From: Cognatundibacterium rivi
Lineage (GTDB): Bacteria > Pseudomonadota > Gammaproteobacteria > Burkholderiales > Burkholderiaceae_D
Direction of reading: 5' to 3'
Length of the DNA: 64,000 nucleotides
NCBI RefSeq assembly: GCF_018139565.1
Contig: NZ_JAGSPK010000003.1
Location: 372,001 to 436,000, forward strand
Every line of letters begins with the position of its first letter. Position 1 is the first letter of the stretch. Positions 16,598-26,062 of the stretch are shown here, piece after piece. A program made the translations under genes and the position numbers. Below the pieces are notes generated by a model. That model was not told the origin of the DNA. It made no database searches and was given only the letters and a program-made list of their open reading frames with translations.

Positions 16598-17461
16598 TTA
16601 ATGTACGCTATTGAATAAGTCGTGCAACTCTTCAAAGCGATCTTCCACTTCGTCGTTCGCCAGGCCAAGAAAATCGCAGGCTAATTGCCCGCCTTTATCC
16701 CACTCTGCCCAGTTTTCCTGACCGTGGTAACGGTATATGCCGTATTCCGACACCAGCGCCAGCGCCACTAAAGCCCGCACACGGTCATTGGTGGCAGAAT
16801 CCGTCAGCACGAGATAATCGTGGTGCAACAATATCGCGTTCGACACCTCTTCGGGTAATCCCCAGGTCCGCGCCATTAAAGCACCAATCGACGTATGACT
16901 GGTGCTGTGTCGCTTCTGCTCTATTGCCGTGAATTTTTCGTTGACGTCATTACCGGCTAATACCAGCGTTTCCTGATAATCCGGAAAACGTTCCAGCAAC
17001 AATGGAATACCTATGTCACAAAACAAGCCGAATGTATGTGCAATATCTGCTGAGCAAATGCGCATACGGCTCGCCAGATGTGCCATTGCCTGCGCCCGTT
17101 TAGATGAGAAATCCCAGAATTTAGCGAGCGGAATTTTTTCTGTCTGCACTGCCTGACGCGCAATAATTCCCGTCATCAGTAAACCGCATTGCTGTATGCC
17201 CAATAGCTTCACGGCATGCGCAACGGAAGTCGCCTTCAGGCGCAAACCAAAAAAAGACGAATTGGTGACTTTGAGTAAAGATGCCGACAAGGACACATCG
17301 TTCGAAATGATGGCGGCCAGCCGTCCCGGATCAGGCTCTTTGCTGGCTAACTCCGTCTGCAGATCCAAGAGCATGCTGGGACGTGGTGGTATGCGTATGG
17401 TCTTGATCAGAGCGTCAACAGATTGATCGCTGGCGACGTTTGCAGTGCTTGGAGGAGTCAT
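16598..17461 (-). CDS. HDOD-domain protein
   Basis: 287 residues, a single HDOD domain from about 20 to 220 (IPPRPSMLLDLQ, then DPGRLAAIISNDVSLSASLLKVTNSSFFG). HDOD proteins are HD-related without the full metal site and act as signalling scaffolds in cyclic-di-GMP, chemotaxis and stress pathways. No output domain is attached. It is convergent with the small membrane genes and is probably monocistronic. Confidence 0.88.
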   Translation of the reverse strand: MTPPSTANVASDQSVDALIKTIRIPPRPSMLLDLQTELASKEPDPGRLAAIISNDVSLSASLLKVTNSSFFGLRLKATSVAHAVKLLGIQQCGLLMTGIIARQAVQTEKIPLAKFWDFSSKRAQAMAHLASRMRICSADIAHTFGLFCDIGIPLLLERFPDYQETLVLAGNDVNEKFTAIEQKRHSTSHTSIGALMARTWGLPEEVSNAILLHHDYLVLTDSATNDRVRALVALALVSEYGIYRYHGQENWAEWDKGGQLACDFLGLANDEVEDRFEELHDLFNSVH

Positions 17462-17571
17462 ATCAAAACAGCAATTGAATAATATTGTGCAGCGCCCATT
17501 TTAACGCATATTACCGCGCAGAAAGAATTGTATGGCATGTGTTTTCAGGTTCAGACTGGCGCTGATTCACC

Positions 17572-18045
17572 TTATTTTTTTACGGGAATCAGGGTGTTTC
17601 TGTCTACCGGAACCGCTGTAACACCATTCTGCGGCGAACCATCAATCAGCTTATCCGAATAGGTCAGGTAAACGAGGGCATTTCTTTTCTGATCGACCAT
17701 ACGGACGATGCGTAACTTTTTGAAAAGAATAGATAAACTCTGGTTGAACACTTCTTCCTGTTGCTTCAGCGGTGCCGGAAAACTAACCGGTCCGACCTGG
17801 CGACAGGCGATCGACGCTTCTGCTTTATCTTCCGCCAATCCCAAGCCACCAGAAATGCCGCCAGTCTTGGCACGGGATACGTAACAAGTCACGCCTGCAA
17901 CTTTAGGATCATCATAGGCTTCCACCACCACTTTATGATCGGGGCCGATCAGTTTAAAAGCCGTATCCACGCTACCGATATGTTCAGCAAAGACGGTTGT
18001 TGAACATAAAGTTAGTGCTGCACATGCCAGAATCTGAAGTTTCAT
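17572..18045 (-). CDS. creA: CreA family periplasmic protein
   Basis: 157 residues with a signal peptide ([17 protein letters not shown]). The body matches the CreA family: [27 protein letters not shown], given here as two blocks [16 protein letters not shown] and [11 protein letters not shown], then [13 protein letters not shown]. Its function is unknown; in E. coli it heads the creABCD genes, which are not seen here. The ATG at 18045 has AAAGG eight bases upstream, better than the GTG at 18054. Confidence 0.9.
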   Translation of the reverse strand: MKLQILACAALTLCSTTVFAEHIGSVDTAFKLIGPDHKVVVEAYDDPKVAGVTCYVSRAKTGGISGGLGLAEDKAEASIACRQVGPVSFPAPLKQQEEVFNQSLSILFKKLRIVRMVDQKRNALVYLTYSDKLIDGSPQNGVTAVPVDRNTLIPVKK

Positions 18046-18098
18046 GTTGTTCACCTTTCATTCATTTTTCATTCATATCCGGCATCTGCTGCCAGACA

Positions 18099-19571
18099 TT
18101 ATTTATTCAAAGCCGAGTGACGCTTGCTGTATGCGAAATAAATACTGATCGCAATAAACATCCAGATAAAAAATACTTTAAACGTCGTTCCCGACAGATC
18201 TTTCAGAATATACAAACACGCAAAAATACTCAGCGCCGGGATCAGATACGGACCAAACGGCACACGGAAACCCTGCACGCCATGCCCGATTCCTTTTTTA
18301 CGTATCACAGGAATCGATGCCGAAACGACGATGAAAGCGACCAGCGTTCCCATGCTGACCATGTCCCACAAAAATGTCGCATCGACCAGGCCTGCAACGA
18401 AACCGACCAGCAGACAAACCAGCACGGTGTTAATCACCGGAGCGCGTGTACGTTGATGCACTTTCTGAAATGAAGCAGGAATCAGACCATCTTTACTGAT
18501 CGCATACAAAATCCGGCTTTGTCCATAAATCGTCACCAATGTGACACTGAATACAGAAATCACCGCCCCTGCGGAAAGCACCAAAGCTGGCCATGCCTTG
18601 CCTGTCACATTCTGCAAAATCACCGCCAGACCCGCCTCTTGCCCTTCAAACATATGCGCAGGTTGAGCACCGACGGCGGCAATCGCCACCAACATATAAA
18701 ACACGGTGACAACAATCAGCGCAGCCATGATTCCCAGCGGTACATTGCGCTTGGGATTGTTGACTTCCGCACCGGCAGTCGCCACCGTATCGAGTCCGAT
18801 AAAAGAGAAAAAAACCGTGCCCGCAGCGGCAGTGACGCCCGCCATGCCCGCCAGCCCTTTGCTATTGTCGGTATTAAAAAACGGCGTGAAATGTTCAGCA
18901 TGAAAACCAGAAAAGGCAATGACAGCAAAAAACACCAGTATCGCCAGTTTGATCATGACCATAATCGCATTCACTGTCGCCGACTCTTTCGCACCGCGCA
19001 ACAGCAGGAAACAACAGATGATCACCAGAACCACCGGCGGCAGATTGAATTGCCCTGGATGAATTTCAACGCCATTTGCACCGGCAACGATCATCGGCGT
19101 ACGTAACATCTCGGGAATCTGCCAGCCCAGCGCATTGTGCAGAAAATTATTCAGATAAGCTGACCAGCCTATCGCTGTCGCACTCGCCGCCAGTCCATAT
19201 TCCAGTAACAGACAGGCGGCAACAACAAACGCCGCGAATTCACCGACGGTGGCATATGCGAATGAATACGAAGAACCGGAAGCCGGAATCCGTGCCGATA
19301 ATTCAGAATAGCAAAGCGCCGTCAGCCCGGCAGTCAGCGCCGCAATCAGAAACGACAAAATAACCGAAGGCCCGGCTTTAGGTACCGCTTCGACCATAGT
19401 GAAAAAAATACCGGTTCCTATCGTCGCACCGACGCCGATCATCGTCAGCGAAAACAATCCCAGCGAGCGGTGCAGACTATGCTGATGCTGCTCCTCAATG
19501 ATCACTTCATGTGCATCAATCGGTTTGGTGCGGGTTAATTGGCGGGCTAATGATATAAAGCTCAAGATCAT
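18099..19571 (-). CDS. APC-superfamily amino acid permease
   Basis: 490 residues with about twelve membrane segments. The motif GVGATIGTGIFF in the first helix is the family substrate-backbone site. The order and length match the cationic amino acid transporter branch (YfnA/CAT-like). Imports amino acids with protons or exchanges them. It stands alone, upstream of creA on the same strand with 53 bases between. The substrate cannot be assigned. Confidence 0.88.
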   Translation of the reverse strand: MILSFISLARQLTRTKPIDAHEVIIEEQHQHSLHRSLGLFSLTMIGVGATIGTGIFFTMVEAVPKAGPSVILSFLIAALTAGLTALCYSELSARIPASGSSYSFAYATVGEFAAFVVAACLLLEYGLAASATAIGWSAYLNNFLHNALGWQIPEMLRTPMIVAGANGVEIHPGQFNLPPVVLVIICCFLLLRGAKESATVNAIMVMIKLAILVFFAVIAFSGFHAEHFTPFFNTDNSKGLAGMAGVTAAAGTVFFSFIGLDTVATAGAEVNNPKRNVPLGIMAALIVVTVFYMLVAIAAVGAQPAHMFEGQEAGLAVILQNVTGKAWPALVLSAGAVISVFSVTLVTIYGQSRILYAISKDGLIPASFQKVHQRTRAPVINTVLVCLLVGFVAGLVDATFLWDMVSMGTLVAFIVVSASIPVIRKKGIGHGVQGFRVPFGPYLIPALSIFACLYILKDLSGTTFKVFFIWMFIAISIYFAYSKRHSALNK

Positions 19572-19882
19572 TCCTTGTTTTCAGAAGCTGCTGCGCATCT
19601 GATGAAATAGCAAAGACCAGATACTTAAATCTGGCACGGCGTGTAAAAGTGCAGCTGAACGCAGAACTCGTTGGTCAGATACGGACAATGTCTATAAGCA
19701 AAAACTGTACGCACATCACATCCGGCTACACTGAGCAACGCAATTCCGTTTATTTCATGACGATTACACGAAAAACGCAATGATAGCGGCAAATCCCTTC
19801 CGCACAACGTCAACTACCGTAATTTGCAGAGTTTGTGATACATCATGGCAAAAAACACTGGAGATGTTAGCATTCCAAACTT
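19572..19882. other. Intergenic region between divergent permease and DUF2946 gene
   Basis: 311 bases holding the two divergent promoters. I see no long palindrome, repeat or convincing small gene. The short frames here lack ribosome sites. Confidence 0.5.
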
Positions 19883-20257
19883 ATGCCTATGCTAAGAATT
19901 TCCCTGCTGACATTTCACCATCTGGTGCGCACAGTATTACTGATGTATGTACTGACGCTTGGCGTCGCTGTTGCGTCGCCGCTGATGAAACCAGATGCGA
20001 TGAACCTGATCTGTACCAGCACCGGATATAAACTGGTCGGCAACACCTCAGATGCAGACCAGGGCAAAAGCAGCGCGCAGACGCATTTACTCGATTGCCC
20101 TTTATGTGTTGCGACGACACTCCCTCCTGCTGTTGCGTCGAATAGTGTTTGCGAACCTCCGCATGCGTTGTCGTATACCACGCAGTCGATTCCGGCTGCG
20201 CGGCTTGCGGCAACCGTCTCCGCCCCCCTTCCCGCGCGGGGTCCTCCGGTAATCTGA
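19883..20257 (+). CDS. DUF2946-family protein next to a copper receptor
   Basis: 124 residues. A hydrophobic N-terminal segment (LVRTVLLMYVLTLGVAVA) is followed by a secreted part with HLLDCPLC near residues 88-95 and an Ala/Pro-rich tail. This pattern of short, exported protein with a CxxC next to His is typical of DUF2946, commonly found beside TonB-dependent copper receptors. It is 287 bases upstream of the receptor gene. A metal-handling role is inferred from the cysteines and the neighbour. Confidence 0.7.
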   Translation: MPMLRISLLTFHHLVRTVLLMYVLTLGVAVASPLMKPDAMNLICTSTGYKLVGNTSDADQGKSSAQTHLLDCPLCVATTLPPAVASNSVCEPPHALSYTTQSIPAARLAATVSAPLPARGPPVI

Positions 20258-20353
20258 AGTCTCTGTCCGGTTCTGTTTTCTCCTGTACGCGTCTGATCGA
20301 CATGTGGCTACGTGCACGTGGCGATTGAATATGTTGATTACGCTTAATTGCAG

Positions 20354-20371
20354 GTAATTGCATTCAATTAC
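20354..20371. promoter_or_regulatory. Palindrome upstream of the copper receptor gene
   Basis: GTAATTG-N4-CAATTAC, perfect 7-bp arms, about 175 bases before the receptor start. It may be an operator. No known copper or iron box is matched. Confidence 0.3.
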
Positions 20372-20544
20372 GTGCGCGCTAACTCGCGATCACTGACCGG
20401 ATATCCCTTTAAGCCCTGGTGCTGCAACTTTCTGCGCACCATACGATCACCGACCATCGCCGGAACCGCATCATTTCCTGAGCATGGCCGCCGTAGTCTT
20501 GTTCACGGCTGCGGCAACGCACTACATAAGAGAGACCCTATTTC

Positions 20545-22758
20545 ATGCAAACTCAATTCAAACAACATATTCTGGCGACGTCGATCGCAGCTCTGCTTCC
20601 TTACTCGGCAGCTCAGGCGCAGGAATTACCGGTAAAAAAACCATCTGAAGTCGTCATTCATGCCGAAAAAATTCCGGCACCGAATATTGATGGAGTCACA
20701 CAGAAGTCAGCGCTCGCTGCGACCAGCGATGTCGCAACGTTGTTGCGTGACGTTCCCGGTGTCAGCCTGTATTCAGCTGGAGGCGTCTCAAGTCTGCCAG
20801 CGATCCACGGTCTCGCTGATGACCGCTTGCGGATACAGGTGGATGGCATGAATCTGATCTCAGCATGTGCAAATCATATGAATCCACCGTTGTCCTATAT
20901 CGATCCGACGCAGGTCGGCAGTATTCAGGTATTAACCGGTATCGCCCCCGTCAGCACTGGCGGCGACAGCATAGGCGGTACCATTAAGGTGAACTCACCC
21001 GAGCCGGAATTCGCAGCAGCAGGCCAGGGCACACTGCTCAAAGGTCAGGCCGGTAGCTTTTATCGCAGCAATGGCAATGCCAAAGGCGGCAATTTTGCAG
21101 CGACGTATGCGACCGAAATATGGAGCCTGAATTACACCGGCGCGATTGCCGAAAGCGGTAACTACCATGCGGCCAACGATTTCAAAGCAGCAAAATTAGC
21201 AGCATCCGACAAAGCCTGGATCGCTGGTGACGTGGTTGGCTCATCACGCTACAAATCTGAAAATCAATCCTTGTCTGTCGCGATGCGCAATGCAGGCCAA
21301 CTGCTGGAACTGCGTATCGGCACGCAGAATATCCCGTATCAGGGTTTCCCGAATCAGCGCATGGATATGACGGGCAATAACAGCGAACAAGTCAATCTGC
21401 GCTACAAGGGTCAGTATGACTGGGGCACGCTGGAAACACGCCTGTACAACGAACACACACGTCATCGCATGAATTTCGGTGACGATAAACAGTTCTGGTA
21501 CGGCAATGCGCCCGGCATGCCTATGGATACCGAAGGTAAAAATACCGGTGCGCTGATCAAGGCAAATCTGATGTTATCCGAACGCGACAAGCTCAGCGTC
21601 GGCACGGAATATCAGCGTTATCGCATGAATGATTGGTGGATCGCTTCTGGCACCGGCATGATGATGGCGCCGAATACCTTTGTGAATATCGCCGATGGTC
21701 AGCGTGATCGTCTCGGCGTGTTTGCTGAATGGGATGCCAACTGGACTGCGCAATGGGTAACGCAACTGGGCTTGCGCTACGACAGCGTGAAAATGAACAG
21801 CGGCAATGTCGCTGGCTATAGCAGCATGTATGGCAATCCGGCGCTGCCAAGTTCTGTCCCCGGCGCATTCAATGCCGCTGACCGTCAGCGCAAAGATAAC
21901 AACATCGACCTCACTGCCACCGCCAGCTACACACCGACGGCCACATTCAGTATGGATGGCGGCTACGCGATGAAATCACGCTCACCGAATCTGTATGAGC
22001 GCTACACCTGGGCCAGCAACAACACCATGGTCATGAACATGAACAACTGGTTTGGCGATGGCAATGGCTATGTCGGCAATCTCCAGTTAAAGCCTGAAGT
22101 TGCGCATACTTTGAGCGCGACGCTGAACTGGCATGATGCGGCGCTATCCGACTGGGAAGTAAAAGTATCGCCGTACTACACACAAGTGCACGACTACATT
22201 GATGCCAGCAGTTGCGCTGCTGTTGGTAAAACCTGCGGCACACGCAAAGACGGTTTTCAAAATCTGAGCCTCAGCAATCAGAAAGCGAAGCTGTATGGCC
22301 TTGACATTTCCGCACGCAAACAACTGATGAGCACCAGTGAGATTGGCAGTGTTTCACTCAGTGGATTACTGAATTATGTGCATGCCAAAAACACCGTGAC
22401 CGACAGCGGCTTGTATAACATCATGCCGCTCAACGCACGGCTGTCGCTGACACAGAAAAAGGATCATTGGGACAATACGCTGGAAGTGCAGATGGTCGAT
22501 GCGAAAACCGATCTTTCTGACATACGCAAAGAACTGCGCACCGCTGGCTACACCTTGCTGAATCTACGCAGTAGCTACACCTGGAAACAGGCTCGTTTTG
22601 ATGTGGGTATCGACAACCTGTTAAACCGCTTCTACAACTTGCCGCTGGGCGGCGCCTATCTGGGACAAGGAGCAACGATGGGAGCAGGCGTTGCGCATGA
22701 TACGCAGGTACCGGGTAGTGGACGCTCGGTGTATGCAGGTGTCACGCTGAAGTTCTGA
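20545..22758 (+). CDS. oprC: TonB-dependent copper receptor (OprC/NosA type)
   Basis: 737 residues. A signal peptide ends near SAAQAQ (residue 26), then a TonB-box-like stretch (SEVVIHAEK), plug about 45-160 and a 22-strand barrel ending in TLKF. The plug has CANHM (Cys108, Met112) and the barrel has HRM (His307, Met309), matching the CxxxM and HxM copper ligands of Pseudomonas OprC. Methionine-rich loops (MDMTGNN, MPMDTEG, MMMAPN, MVMNMNN) also fit copper binding. NosA homologues deliver copper for N2O reductase; no nos genes are seen here. It lies downstream of a DUF2946 gene. Confidence 0.93.
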   Translation: MQTQFKQHILATSIAALLPYSAAQAQELPVKKPSEVVIHAEKIPAPNIDGVTQKSALAATSDVATLLRDVPGVSLYSAGGVSSLPAIHGLADDRLRIQVDGMNLISACANHMNPPLSYIDPTQVGSIQVLTGIAPVSTGGDSIGGTIKVNSPEPEFAAAGQGTLLKGQAGSFYRSNGNAKGGNFAATYATEIWSLNYTGAIAESGNYHAANDFKAAKLAASDKAWIAGDVVGSSRYKSENQSLSVAMRNAGQLLELRIGTQNIPYQGFPNQRMDMTGNNSEQVNLRYKGQYDWGTLETRLYNEHTRHRMNFGDDKQFWYGNAPGMPMDTEGKNTGALIKANLMLSERDKLSVGTEYQRYRMNDWWIASGTGMMMAPNTFVNIADGQRDRLGVFAEWDANWTAQWVTQLGLRYDSVKMNSGNVAGYSSMYGNPALPSSVPGAFNAADRQRKDNNIDLTATASYTPTATFSMDGGYAMKSRSPNLYERYTWASNNTMVMNMNNWFGDGNGYVGNLQLKPEVAHTLSATLNWHDAALSDWEVKVSPYYTQVHDYIDASSCAAVGKTCGTRKDGFQNLSLSNQKAKLYGLDISARKQLMSTSEIGSVSLSGLLNYVHAKNTVTDSGLYNIMPLNARLSLTQKKDHWDNTLEVQMVDAKTDLSDIRKELRTAGYTLLNLRSSYTWKQARFDVGIDNLLNRFYNLPLGGAYLGQGATMGAGVAHDTQVPGSGRSVYAGVTLKF

Positions 22759-22807
22759 TGCAATAACGCCTATCAAAGGCGGCCTTCGGGCTTACGCCTT
22801 AACACCA

Positions 22808-22836
22808 TGCTGCCCGGCTTATCTCAGCGGGCAGCA
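22808..22836. terminator. Hairpin between convergent genes
   Basis: TGCTGCCCG and CGGGCAGCA are perfect 9-bp arms around 11 bases, between the receptor gene and the convergent hypothetical gene. No strong T-run on either side, so termination is only probable. Confidence 0.45.
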
Positions 22837-22863
22837 CAGTTCAAAAAACAGATAGAAAGCAGC

Positions 22864-23601
22864 TTACACATTGCTGGTGTTTCTCATGTGCCCATCCTCA
22901 GAAAAAAGCAAAGAAACCGGAGATGCAGAAGACTGCCCTGAAAGCAGGCTGCCGTATTTTGCGATCACTGCACCCAACGCGTTCGGACTTTGAGCATCAG
23001 TGTACTCGCGCTGAAATTTCACACCTTCATCCAGCGCATTTTTTGCATCCGTCATGCCAACCACGGCCATGAGTTTTCGTGCCATCGATGGCGTCTCATC
23101 AAGTGCTTTTTTTAATTGATCTGTGTAAGGGTAATCTGCCGGAAAGACAGCCTGCCCCATGCTGTCATACGAGATACTTGCAGGCGCTGACGATATCCCA
23201 TGGTCAGACAAAAATTTGGGAAACACATTCGAAACGTGCGTACTCAACGCATCAATATTTCGCTGTGAAGGCATGAGCAAGGGCGGCAATTCAGCAATCG
23301 GCTTTTGCGGGCTGGCTGAAAAATAATCGTCGATATTCAGCTCCACGCTGCCCTTGTCGGTATCGAAACTGGCAAGCGCAGGGCTTGATGTGGAGAATGG
23401 CGCTGCTGTTGCCGGAGCGGATCTGGCACTCTGCGATGCTATTTCTCGCATCAGTCTGTCGCGTGCTGCACCAGAAATACTGGCAGTATCACTGCTGCGC
23501 GCCGGGGTGCTTGTTTGAGCCGGCGCGGTCGTCGAAAAAGTCCCCGTCTTCTTCGCCACATCAAACCATGCACTCGCGCCGCTGATGCCTTGAATATTCA
23601 T
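22864..23601 (-). CDS. Hypothetical protein with Ser/Thr/Ala/Pro-rich N-terminus
   Basis: 245 residues, not recognised. The start MNIQGISGASAWF is followed by a low-complexity Ser/Thr/Ala/Pro stretch to about residue 80, then a more ordered, helical C-terminal half. There is no signal peptide and no membrane segment. The N-terminal style resembles flagellar or type III export substrates and anti-sigma proteins such as FlgM (SDTASISGAARDRL), but this is only an impression. It is monocistronic, convergent with the copper receptor. Confidence 0.7.
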   Translation of the reverse strand: MNIQGISGASAWFDVAKKTGTFSTTAPAQTSTPARSSDTASISGAARDRLMREIASQSARSAPATAAPFSTSSPALASFDTDKGSVELNIDDYFSASPQKPIAELPPLLMPSQRNIDALSTHVSNVFPKFLSDHGISSAPASISYDSMGQAVFPADYPYTDQLKKALDETPSMARKLMAVVGMTDAKNALDEGVKFQREYTDAQSPNALGAVIAKYGSLLSGQSSASPVSLLFSEDGHMRNTSNV

Positions 23602-23993
23602 GAGATACCTCTCCTGCTGAATGAAATGACGGTTGATTCTCTGCTGATACCTTATCTAGTTTACAAAAAAATATCAAAATTTAAAGTCTCGAATTGCACA
23701 GAATTTATCGCATTGTTTCATCAATTGATGTAGTGCGATCACATGGTAGAAATTACAAGGGTGCAGACAGGCACGAGCGCCGGGATACCTCAGACAGACC
23801 TATTGAGTCAATAACTAAAAGCCGATCTCTCAGTATTGATGCGCCTTCTGGCGCAATTTTCACTTGCAGGGCTTATAGAATAAGGGGGTAAGGCCTGGAG
23901 GAAAGAAGATCAACAGGCTGGAAGAAAAAGATCATCGGCATCATCAATAATCGTGGTGACAGACCATCATCCATCACCACGCTTATTGTGAGT
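23602..23993. other. 392-base gap between hypothetical gene and macB operon end
   Basis: Upstream region of the hypothetical gene on one side and the macB terminator on the other. No coding frame with a ribosome site and no repeat is visible. Confidence 0.5.
23952..23981 (-). terminator. Hairpin after the MacB permease gene
   Basis: CGTGGTGA and TCACCACG pair perfectly around 14 bases, followed on the minus strand by an AT-rich stretch (ATTATTG). Likely end of the macAB operon. Confidence 0.5.
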
Positions 23994-25205
23994 TTACTCG
24001 TGTCGCAAAGCTTCAATCGGATCAAGCTGGGCGGCACGACGCGCCGGGAAATAACCGAACAACATGCCGATGCCCGCTGAAAAGAAAAACGACATCAGGT
24101 TAATCGACGTATTGAACATATAAGGCACCTGCATGATCTGCGCGAGCAAGATCGATGCCCCCGCTGCCAGCACGATACCGATCACACCGCCGAGCGTCGA
24201 TAAGACAGTCGCTTCAATCAAAAACTGCAATAGCACTTCGCGCTCCAGCGCACCGATCGCCAGTCGCAAGCCTATCTCACGGGTGCGTTCTGTGACGCTG
24301 ACCAGCATGATATTCATGATGCCGATGCCGCCGACCAGCAAACTCACCGCAGCAACTGCGCCAAGCAAGGTTGTCATGACCTTGGTCGTGCCTGACATGG
24401 TTTCTGCCAGCTGCTTGGTATCGAGCACGTTGAAGTTATCTTCATCGGTATCGGCCAGTTTACGTCGCTCGCGCAGCAATTGTGTCAGACTGGCTTTCAG
24501 GGTTTCGCTATCGGCATTATCTTTCATCGAAACCAGCAAAGTCGCAACGCGGCGGTTGCCAGTCACACGGCGCTGCAAAGTATGCAAAGGAATCAGCACC
24601 ACATCATCCTGATCGTTGCCCATTGCAGCCTGCCCTTTCGAGGCCAGCACACCGACCACTTCGCAGGAAAACTGCTTGACGCGCAAATGCTCTCCAACCG
24701 CATTGCGCGTGTCGAACAATTCCCGCCGGACTGTTTCACCGATAATGCACACGGCAGAACCGGCCTGCAATTCGCCTTCTTCAAACTGACGACCCGCCGC
24801 CAGCGTCCAGTTATTCGTGCGTAACCACGCATTGGTACTGCCAGTCACGCTGCTCGACCAGTTACGTCCATTCGCGACGACAACAGCGCTGGCTCGCCCT
24901 TCGGGTGCCACGGCTTGCACGCCACCGATTTGCGAAGCGATTGCCTCGGCATCGGCTTCTTTAAACGAAGCAGTACCGGCACCGCCACCACCGCCAAAGC
25001 TCATACGCTGGCCGGGACGAATCTGCAATAAATTCGTCCCGAGGCTGGAGATCTGCGCCTGCACCGCAGCGGTCGCACCATTACCTAAAGTCACCATGGT
25101 AATCACTGCGCTGACACCGATCACAATACCGAGAATCGTCAAAAATGAACGCAGCAGATTACGGCGTATCGAACGCAGCGCCAGCAATATCGTATTCAGG
25201 AACAT
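23994..25205 (-). CDS. MacB-type ABC exporter permease
   Basis: 403 residues: one N-terminal membrane helix (ILGIVIGVSAVITMVTLGNG), a large periplasmic MacB-type domain (about 45-270) and three C-terminal helices of the FtsX fold. It transmits ATP hydrolysis into periplasmic movement in tripartite exporters and does not form a classic pore. Here ATPase and permease are separate proteins, not fused as in E. coli MacB. It overlaps the ATPase gene by 10 bases. Confidence 0.92.
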   Translation of the reverse strand: MFLNTILLALRSIRRNLLRSFLTILGIVIGVSAVITMVTLGNGATAAVQAQISSLGTNLLQIRPGQRMSFGGGGGAGTASFKEADAEAIASQIGGVQAVAPEGRASAVVVANGRNWSSSVTGSTNAWLRTNNWTLAAGRQFEEGELQAGSAVCIIGETVRRELFDTRNAVGEHLRVKQFSCEVVGVLASKGQAAMGNDQDDVVLIPLHTLQRRVTGNRRVATLLVSMKDNADSETLKASLTQLLRERRKLADTDEDNFNVLDTKQLAETMSGTTKVMTTLLGAVAAVSLLVGGIGIMNIMLVSVTERTREIGLRLAIGALEREVLLQFLIEATVLSTLGGVIGIVLAAGASILLAQIMQVPYMFNTSINLMSFFFSAGIGMLFGYFPARRAAQLDPIEALRHE

Positions 25206-26062
25206 GTTGCACCTCCTGCGGCTGCCGCAGTATCTGCTGGAATATCTGCCGGAGATATCGCAACCGGATGCGGATTGATGGTATCCGTATCAAGCAGGCC
25301 ATCAACAAAGCGGACAATGCGCTTGGCATATAAAGCCATATCCGGTTCATGTGTGACCATCATGATGGTGATGCCATGTTCCTGATTCAGGCGCGACAGC
25401 AATTCCATGATTTCACGGCTGCGCTGAGAATCGAGATTGCCGGTCGGCTCATCCGCCAGCAACACCGCCGGCTCAGTCACAATCGCGCGCGCAATAGCAA
25501 CCCTTTGCTGCTGACCACCTGACAATTCGGCTGGTGTATGGTGTTCCCAGCCTGCCAGTCCAACTGATGCGAGGGCCTTCGCTGCCAGCCGGTGGCGGTT
25601 CGCAGGACTTTCGCCGCGATACAGCAGCGGCAATTCCACATTTTCCTGCGCTGAGGTACGCGCCAGCAAATTAAATCCCTGAAACACAAAACCGAGATAA
25701 CGCCGCCGTAAGCGGGCACGCTGATCGCGCGTCAAGGCTTCAACATGCATACCCTGAAATAAATACTCACCACCGGACGGCGTATCGAGACAACCAATGA
25801 TATTCATCGCCGTCGATTTACCCGATCCGCTGGGGCCCATAATCGCGACGAATTCACCGGCATGAATATCAATATCGACGCCTTTAAGCGCCATTAATGC
25901 CGCTTGTCCGCTGCCATATTGTTTCGTGACGCCACGCAAGCGTATCAAGGGCAGCGCATCGTCGTCAGCGATCTTATCCTCAGTCACTGATGCTGATACT
26001 GGTACGGCCATCGTCGTCGCGGCGCGATCCGAATTCATTTCAGAACTCATTTCAAAACTCAC
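25196..26062 (-). CDS. MacB-type ABC exporter ATPase
   Basis: 288 residues. Walker A GPSGSGKS near residue 75, signature LSGGQQQR near 180 and Walker B VLLADEPTGN near 200. The first 40 residues are acidic and unusual for the family, so an internal start is possible. The ATG overlaps the stop of the MacA gene by 4 bases. It pairs with the permease downstream. Confidence 0.92.
   Translation of the reverse strand: MSFEMSSEMNSDRAATTMAVPVSASVTEDKIADDDALPLIRLRGVTKQYGSGQAALMALKGVDIDIHAGEFVAIMGPSGSGKSTAMNIIGCLDTPSGGEYLFQGMHVEALTRDQRARLRRRYLGFVFQGFNLLARTSAQENVELPLLYRGESPANRHRLAAKALASVGLAGWEHHTPAELSGGQQQRVAIARAIVTEPAVLLADEPTGNLDSQRSREIMELLSRLNQEHGITIMMVTHEPDMALYAKRIVRFVDGLLDTDTINPHPVAISPADIPADTAAAAGGATCS

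Noticed and set aside
18519-19106. 195-codon plus-strand frame opposite the permease gene
   Set aside because: Antisense to membrane-helix codons, and very rich in His, Arg and Gln, the typical signature of a shadow frame.
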